From the NCBI GenBank assembly GCA_963576475.1, contig OY754965.1, forward strand, positions 2,115,501 to 2,179,500: a stretch of DNA of 64,000 nucleotides, given 5' to 3'. The DNA is from Molanna angustata. Lineage: Eukaryota > Arthropoda > Insecta > Trichoptera > Molannidae. The stretch's first letter is position 1, and every line of letters starts with the position of its first letter. The notes beneath the pieces are model-generated. The model did not search any database, was not told where the DNA came from, and saw only the letters and a list, made by a program, of their open reading frames with translations. Of this stretch, positions 57,712 to 64,000 are shown in pieces. The position numbers and the translations under genes were made by a program.

Positions 57712-57862
57712 TGATAATGTCGAGACACGTCGGTGAAAACATTCGGTAGTAAAAATTTTATCTGTGGAGAAATTAACGAATAAAACACAACAGAGTATTT
57801 TTCCACTTTTACTATGAAAGAACGTTTTCGCCAAGGTGACTTGGCATTATCAAGGTCTAAAT
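57712..57862. repeat. Inverted pair of hammerhead-like motifs
   Basis: 'ACCTTGATAATG' at 57712 (plus) and its inverse at 57846-57860 (minus) each lead into a stem and GAAAAC. The minus copy has GCCAA/TTGGC then GAAAACGTT. The core is UUGAUAA instead of CUGANGA, so inactivity is expected. The arrangement mirrors the inverted-repeat design at 41.2-41.4 kb. Confidence 0.5.
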
Positions 57863-59040
57863 GAAACTCAATAAATATTTACAATGTTCCCACATGTGTG
57901 AGCGGAAGTACAGTGCTTTTACATGTGGCAACGTTGTAAATATTCAAGTAGTTTTGGATAGTAGCGTCTAGTCCCAGCTTTTCTTTTCTGCATTCTTAGG
58001 TTAGGTTTAACTTTGTTTATAATAAATATATAAATTTAATTGAATATTATTTGTTTATAAATTGAATAATATTATAAATTGAATTAAATTTTTTTAGAAT
58101 TTTCGCATTTAAGAGGCTATATAGTATATTTTGAAAATGATTTCCCCAGCACCCTCAAAAGATACATCTTTTAAATAAGGAACAGTTTGTAGATACATCT
58201 TTATTCTATTGCATGTGTTTTTTTCTTTATTCTATTGCATGAGCAGTTATCTATTTTTAATGACGCATATGTGATATAGAATAAATAAAATAAAATCATA
58301 TACCAATAAGACAAAGCATATTTGTCTTATCGGTATGTTAGAAAGTTTAATTTTTTATCGTAAACAATAAATTACATTTACAAAAAATTAAAGATCCTAT
58401 TTATACAAAAGAATAAAACTATTTAAAACTTGTTAAATGTATGTCACCACATAGTTGTGATATGCAATAGGTACATTTATTGTGAACTGTGACATTCCTA
58501 TGTCATCAAATACATAATAAATATGGAAAACATGGATCTACAATAATTATTTAGATAATATGTCATAAAACCAACATGCTATTACTTCACTTTGATTATA
58601 ATAAATATCTACAGACATACAATAAAGCAATATTATTAAGAAATTTGAAGCTTAATATCAAAGTAAGACAAAGATGTCACATTAACAAACAGATAAGAAC
58701 AGAAGGAGAATCTAAAATAAACTGAAGACAATTATAAAAATCTATAGAATCAGGTTAAGATGGTAATGTGAAGATAATTCAATTCAATGCAACATGGGTT
58801 TCTAAGGTTTCTAAGCTCTCCGCTTGCTTAACAAGACAGATTTCAGATAGTTCTGGAAAATCTGTAGACATCAGCCATAATTCATTAAAGGGTCTTCCAA
58901 AAAAAAACCACTTAGTCTCAAAGTGGACTGATTAAGAACAATGACAGATAGTTGTATTCATTTGTTAAATAATTTGGTACAGACCGTGGAAATGTAATCC
59001 AAACATTAAAACCAAGCAAAAGTAAATTTAATAAGTCTAA
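57863..59040. other. No gene recognised
   Basis: AT-rich intergenic sequence. A 16-bp inverted repeat with a short loop ('ATACCAATAAGACAAA') lies at about 58300-58336. Nothing else stood out. Confidence 0.6.
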
Positions 59041-59335
59041 CATTTTCGTCTTTCAGAATATCATTCACATGGACATGCCATCCCTTTCTTGGGCGTCCCT
59101 TACCTCTCATTCCATCCCAATCCGCACTGTATATTTTCTTCATCAGGCGTTCCTCATTCATTCTCCTCATATGTAATATATTCAAAGCACCCTTGAGGTG
59201 AGGTTATCACAAAAACAGGGCTATAAAAATCATCTCAATTTATTATTTATATAAACCATTTGAATGGGTTCACTTTCATTCTATTAATGACATCTTTCTT
59301 CATCTTACATTCTTCCCTAATGTCCTCATTTTTCA
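59041..59335 (-). mobile_element. LINE RT fragment interrupted by L2-like tail
   Basis: 59041-59172 and 59263-59335 together match the 52.1-kb and 55.4-kb LINE fragments. Between them sits 59173-59262, an L2-like 3' tail ('CACCCTTGAGGTGAGG'). The host fragment is therefore older than that insertion. Confidence 0.72.
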
Positions 59336-59516
59336 AATGTTGATGTAGAAATGTGAACAACAGATGAATGTATGTACGTACTAATTCTATATTACTACAT
59401 GTTATTTTAACTATCATCTGACTAGTTTGAGAACCTATGCAATAGACAATAAATTATGTGGGAAAATTAATAATAAAATATCGTTCAATTGCATTCAATT
59501 GTTTTATTTAGCACGA

Positions 59517-59712
59517 GTCGACCTTCGTGGCTCAGTTACATATCTGACTACTGAGACAAAGGTCTCAGATACTATTCTCGATGAGTACACAGTTTTTGAC
59601 TGTGTGAACAGTCTGGATCTGTGAGACTATTGACATCAGAAGGCGGCAATATGTTAATAGGCGCATATTGAAGTACACAAAATTTTACATAGTACCTGTT
59701 AGTTGCCTGTTT
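59517..59712 (+). mobile_element. SINE family 2, diverged copy
   Basis: 'ACCTTCGTGGCTCAGTTACA', 'CAGTCTGGATCTGTGAGACT' and 'CATAGTACCTGTTAGTTGCC' occur in the right order with substitutions and small deletions throughout. Confidence 0.75.
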
Positions 59713-61135
59713 TATTAATCATGTTTGATTCATTGATCATTTTATACAAATAAAAACTTTATGAAAAAATTAAAATTTTTAAAAAAACGAGTGGGTTGTG
59801 GCCAACGCTGAACTCCTCACTACCAAGTCATTCCACAAAGTATTACTTGATAATTCTTCACTACCATTTTATGTACCTTTTTACCAATTTTAAAATAAAA
59901 ATATCAAATTACAAATTTTCTGAGTTTGGGGTCACTTTGAAATATTTGTCAATAAAAAAAAATGGGAAGCAGTATTCAGATATCGTTCAAAATCTAATGG
60001 GGTCTAAGGGAGTATTAGATATGCATGAGTGCTAAATTTGAAAAGAATCAAATAAGTACTTTAGTCTATAATCAATAAAATAAACACGCTGTACATAGCA
60101 CACAGTAAACAGCACACACACACAGGTATATTGTGATGAAAATTTCAGAATACAATCTCAGTATGATACTAGTTGATAATCTGCAATAAAAAAATAATAT
60201 TAAAAATCCCACTATATTCCCTTGGGTTAGTGAGGAGTAAAAAGGGAAAAATCAATCTGCGTTAACAGTTAATTATATATTATAACTTTTTGCAACAATT
60301 GAAAATGGTTATCCTAAAAATAATAATTTTTGCAACTTACGATGAATCGAAAGCTATAACAAGAAACACCGATGATACACAATCAAGAATTTTCGGAATA
60401 GATTCACACAGCACTTTAAAGCGACAATGCTTACAACTTACAACTGACTCGTAAAATTAACGATGGAAGCATTTGATGCGATAATGATTTAGTAATATTA
60501 AAAACACATCATCAAATGAAAGTATTCTCAGAATAACAAACAGATGTGTGCATCGAATAAACTGTTATGAAATAATTAAAAAGTTTCTTTTGTGGACTCG
60601 ACTCTGGTAATTAATTTAAAGAAATTAGTATTCGGATCACACTTGAATAAAAGTATATATACACTGCAGGGGTCACCACATAAGGAAGTCGCATGATTTG
60701 TTTGGTTTTGTCCGAGAACTCCCATTAAAGGATGCCGTATTGTACTTGATTCATAATTTGGAGGTTAAACATCATACAATTCATCAGCATAACGAATATT
60801 AAAACTGAATATGAAAAATTAAGTAATATTTTCTTTACAACTGCTGTAAACGATTAACAGTATAAATTATGTGTTCAAATAGCGTAAATGACCACCACCA
60901 TGCTTAGATGATTGGCAATCATCAGGAAAATATACAATTTTATCAGACATACTGGTATACATTACACCTCTATAATAGGAATGATATTCATACCTCTAAG
61001 CATCTACCGTTTCTCAGTAACTCACAACGCTGTGCAGTTAGTATATTGAGAATCACTAGATAAACGGACCTGTGTAGATAAACGGAGCTTGGAGAATATG
61101 ACGCAATTATGAGATCTACAATATTTATAATGAGC
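59713..61135. other. No confirmed gene; possible minus-strand 5' exon
   Basis: AT-rich. Around 60440 down to 60351 the minus strand has an open stretch ending in a consensus donor (GTAAGTTG at 60345-60352). It could be an untranslated first exon of gene A or of another gene, but no supporting acceptor or reading frame could be tied to it. Confidence 0.3.
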
Positions 61136-61139
61136 CCAA

Positions 61140-61420
61140 CATTATAAAGGTGATAAAAATAGGGAGGCTGCGATGGGCAGGACACGTGGAAAGAATGGGC
61201 AATAAAAGAGTGCCAAAAAGAATCCTGCACACAAAGCCACAAGGTAGACGAAACGTTGGTAGACCCAAGTTCCGATGGCTGGATGGCGTGCAACGGGATG
61301 TGGAGGCTGTTGCTGTAAGGAACTGGAGGGGAGCATGTCAGGATAGAGGGAGATGGCGAGGAATGCTGGAGGAGGCCAAGGCCCGCAATGGGCTGTGGAG
61401 TCATTGATGATGATGAGATA
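61140..61420 (+). mobile_element. LINE RT C-terminal fragment with (GATGAT) tail
   Basis: 'IGRLRWAGHVERMGNKRVPK', 'QGRRNVGRPKFRWLDGVQ' and 'ACQDRGRWRGMLEEAKARNG', ending at TGATGATGATGA (61405-61416). This is the same lineage as the 33-kb LINE and shows the family 3' end clearly. Confidence 0.85.
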
Positions 61421-61519
61421 CACCATCCTGAAAAAACTCTAATAGTCTGAAAGGTAGGGTTGATTTCCATAGTAAATTCATCGCAGGTTGTAGTAAAAAC
61501 CACTCGGGTCTGAGACTTG

Positions 61520-62190
61520 AGAGGAACACGACAAAAAAGGATAATGAAAGACTTTGTTGCACAATATCAGACATACATTGGATGGTCATCTGAAATGCTG
61601 AAGTTCTATCAAAACTCAATACAGGGTACGCTCCCAGACCCGAGTAACTTAAAACGGTGGAATATAGCCAGAGATGACAATTGCCACCTCTGTGGGACAT
61701 CTGCATGTACGGGCTAGGTTCTCATACAGACAAGATAAGGTGCTTGAAATTGTGAGAGAGGCTTCCAGCCTTGCGGTGACAAGAGTATTCAAAGGATTAA
61801 CCACATAAATAAGGGTCAGTTGTAAAACTGGGACAAGAAGTCAGAACTACAACAAGAAATTAGTATCAATAATTAGGAAGTCAGATAACTGGAATATCCT
61901 GATGGATACGAGAGCAGAGAGATATACCCTTCCAAAGGAGATCTGCATCTGATCTCTTAGGCCTGACTTGACAATATACTCTCATTCATTGATAAGAGTT
62001 ATTTATGTGGAGCTGACTGTTGCATGGGACATGGGAAAGGCAATCGTGGTATCACTGGATTTACGAATCCAGGCCCACGAGTACAGGTGACCAGAGTACT
62101 AGCCAGAATAGACGAGCCACATAGACATGCGACAACGTATGCGGGCTTAAGGGGCCCCTTTATGACGCGTTGTAAACCGGAACAGGGCAT
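61520..62190 (+). mobile_element. R2/NeSL-like LINE C-terminal fragment plus repeat X
   Basis: 'DPSNLKRWNIARDDNCHLCG' is a cysteine motif that precedes restriction-like endonuclease domains. After frameshifts, 'WNILMDTRAERYTLPKEI' and a VELTV-like end follow, comparable to the PD-(D/E)XK core. Repeat X follows at 62034-62165. Relic only. Confidence 0.6.
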
Positions 62191-63340
62191 AAATTTTGGG
62201 AGTTCACATTATCAAGGCTCTACTTTATTATATAAATAAATGGCTACAATAAGAATCTAATACATTTTTATACAAAATTCTAGAATGATTGAACTATGTA
62301 TACTGTATATACTGACTAGTGACCACAATACTGAATGGTCGGTCAGTATTAGCTCGTTTTTGTTGCAGATGCGGAGGGCTAAATAATTAATATACCTATT
62401 CTTCCTAACTCTTTTCTTTTTTATATTTAATATACCTCTGTTAAAAAAAAATATATTTTTGCAACTGTTAAATAATTTACGTACTTAGTTTTAACTGTTT
62501 AAAAGAACCGTTAAAAGGTTAATATAATTATACCTATTAATTAACCTGTTAATATAATTACACCTATTGTAAATTCATATTGTAAACTTGTTTCTATAAA
62601 ATCAATTAAATAAATAAATGATATATTTAATTTTGTACTTGAACTGAACAATAGTCATGACTAGTACATTGCCTGTTAAAGAAAACAATATTTTTGTGCA
62701 GTTATTGAATAAATTCTCTAACAAAAGGAGCTCAATTAAAAATCAAAATATGAAGTTAAACTAAATAAAATAATGCAAACTGATTTTTTTAATATGATTA
62801 TCAAATTAATTCAATTGTTTAAACTATTCTCAATGGTAAGTATTTGTAATTTAATGTCGCTTATTGAAAAAATGGAAATAATAATTCAGAAAATAAATTT
62901 AACACAAATTAACTAACACATTGAAGTGATAAACAAATTCTTAAAATATTCCACACTTTTTTTATTTCATACACACATTTTTTTATATTTCAACAACTGT
63001 ATTAATGATTTAATTATTTTTTTGTTTATTTCGTTTGACATTGCATTGAGAATTGACACTCGAATATCGAATTTGATTTTGATTTGACAGTTTAAATCTT
63101 CTTTTTCTAAAAGCGAGTGTGGTGGATTACTTTATTATTTTACAATTTACCGTACTTACCTTAAAGTTTTTACCAGAGTCGAATCTTCTTAATATTAATA
63201 TTTTAATTAATAAATATTTCAATATACTATGCTTATATTATGTATGAATTTTATTAAAAGTATATTTAAACGATTCCTGGATATGAAAAGTCTTTTTGTT
63301 AAAAAGTGAATTTATTTATTCAATTTATATACAGTGAAAG
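62191..63340. other. No gene recognised; very AT-rich
   Basis: Intergenic AT-rich sequence with short duplications ('TAATATAATTA.ACCTATT' around 62520-62570). No element ends or coding frames were identified. Confidence 0.6.
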
Positions 63341-63344
63341 TCCA

Positions 63345-63560
63345 CATCATCATCATCATTAATCATTTCCTGCCTCTCTATCCCAGTTCATCCGGGTTAT
63401 GGCCTCCTAGATAAAATTCGTCATGATCTGCGATTCCGAGTCGTCTCCTATGGGACAACTTATGCCGCCAGCTCCCTCTCAATACTCGTCCACCATGTCG
63501 CCGGTTGTCTGCCTCTACCTCGCGGCTTTGAGTCAGAAAAACAATGTATTTTGACAGTCT
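63345..63560 (-). mobile_element. LINE 3' end fragment with (CAT)n end
   Basis: The minus-strand frame reads 'RVLRGSWRHKLSHRRRLGI' and ends in a GATGATGATG run (63346-63357), as in other LINE 3' ends here. It is less AT-rich than its surroundings. The clade is not certain. Confidence 0.5.
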
Positions 63561-63810
63561 CGCAGTTTTAGGCAACCTCGAAAAATTAAAATATCGAATT
63601 AACATTTTTTTTTATTATTGAATTGAAGGTAGGTACCTACCTATATTATATCATTATAAATACTAAGAAAGTAAATAAAATGAATAGTCAAATATATTTT
63701 GTATTACATATTTTATACAATATTATCGAAAAATATTTTTCATTTTGAGTAAGGAATAATTAATTAAAGAATCTTCTACTTGTGGGAATAGTGTTTTTTA
63801 ATAGTCTGTA

Positions 63811-63860
63811 CCCACCTGAAGAAGGGAACGATTGGTTTCCGAAACATATGTTGTGATAAA
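63811..63860 (+). ncRNA. Hammerhead-like ribozyme motif
   Basis: CAC, then CUGAAGA (matches CUGANGA), an A, GGGAAC-GAUUG-GUUUCC (6-bp stem II with one wobble), GAAA, CAUAUG closing a short stem III, UU, then GUG pairing with the first CAC. The core is intact. Stem I is only 3 bp and the cleavage triplet would be GUU, so activity would be weak or absent. Confidence 0.5.
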
Positions 63861-64000
63861 AACATAAAATAAATAGTGGAATTAAACAAAGTATCCAGTG
63901 TACATTTTAATTATTTTTTAATTTACTCACACAATATACGACTAAAAAAGCTAGTTATGTGTTACAATACTAAAAAGAATTATAAACAGTTGCATGTAAC

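Overview
The window looks like animal, almost certainly insect, nuclear DNA. It is AT-rich, has GT/AG introns, encodes SLC26 anion transporters of the insect 'sodium-independent sulfate anion transporter' type, and is crowded with insect-style mobile elements: an I-clade LINE, RTE-like and CR1/L2-like LINE pieces, hAT, Tc1 and Harbinger-like DNA transposons, Helitrons, a solo LTR and tRNA-derived SINEs. The order cannot be fixed from sequence alone. Nothing bacterial or viral is evident.

Host genes: two SLC26 paralogs lie head to tail on the minus strand. Gene A (57150 down to 36357) is complete. Fourteen coding exons join in phase into 613 codons plus a stop, with a polyadenylation signal just downstream. 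Gene B (3997 down to 930) shows only its first four coding exons before running off the left edge. Shared exon lengths (71, 196 and 105 nt) and splice phases show that A and B are a duplicated pair. The introns of A and the roughly 32 kb between the genes are almost entirely repeats.

Layout: 1-870 is a CR1/L2-like LINE piece with a 91-bp tandem amplification. 930-3997 is gene B with GC-rich and LINE debris in its first intron. 4226-7816 is a Helitron swollen by satellite arrays, ending 229 bp upstream of gene B's start codon. 8400-16130 is one I-clade LINE with a 2,728-bp internal tandem duplication. 17030-20235 holds two related TIR elements, one split by a solo LTR. 20257-23863 is a decayed hAT transposase gene with two inverted copies of a MITE at and inside it. 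24540-29160 is a Mutator-like/YqaJ-type pseudogene split by a 3.6-kb Helitron, which itself carries (TA)n tracts, hammerhead-like repeats and a Tc1 element. 29-36 kb holds SINEs, MITEs and a 5'-truncated LINE with about 103-bp flanking duplications. 36.3-57.2 kb is gene A, with more insertions in its introns. 57.2-64 kb is intergenic repeat debris.

Most notable is a 302-bp insertion at 41191-41492 in a gene A intron. It is built as an inverted repeat, and one arm folds on paper into a complete type-I hammerhead ribozyme (41247-41287, minus). The other arm carries the same motif with a mutated catalytic G. Related, more degenerate hammerhead-like motifs recur at 25.6, 26.1, 47.15, 52.9, 57.7-57.9 and 63.8 kb. 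No tools were run: splice sites, element ends and percentages were read by eye.
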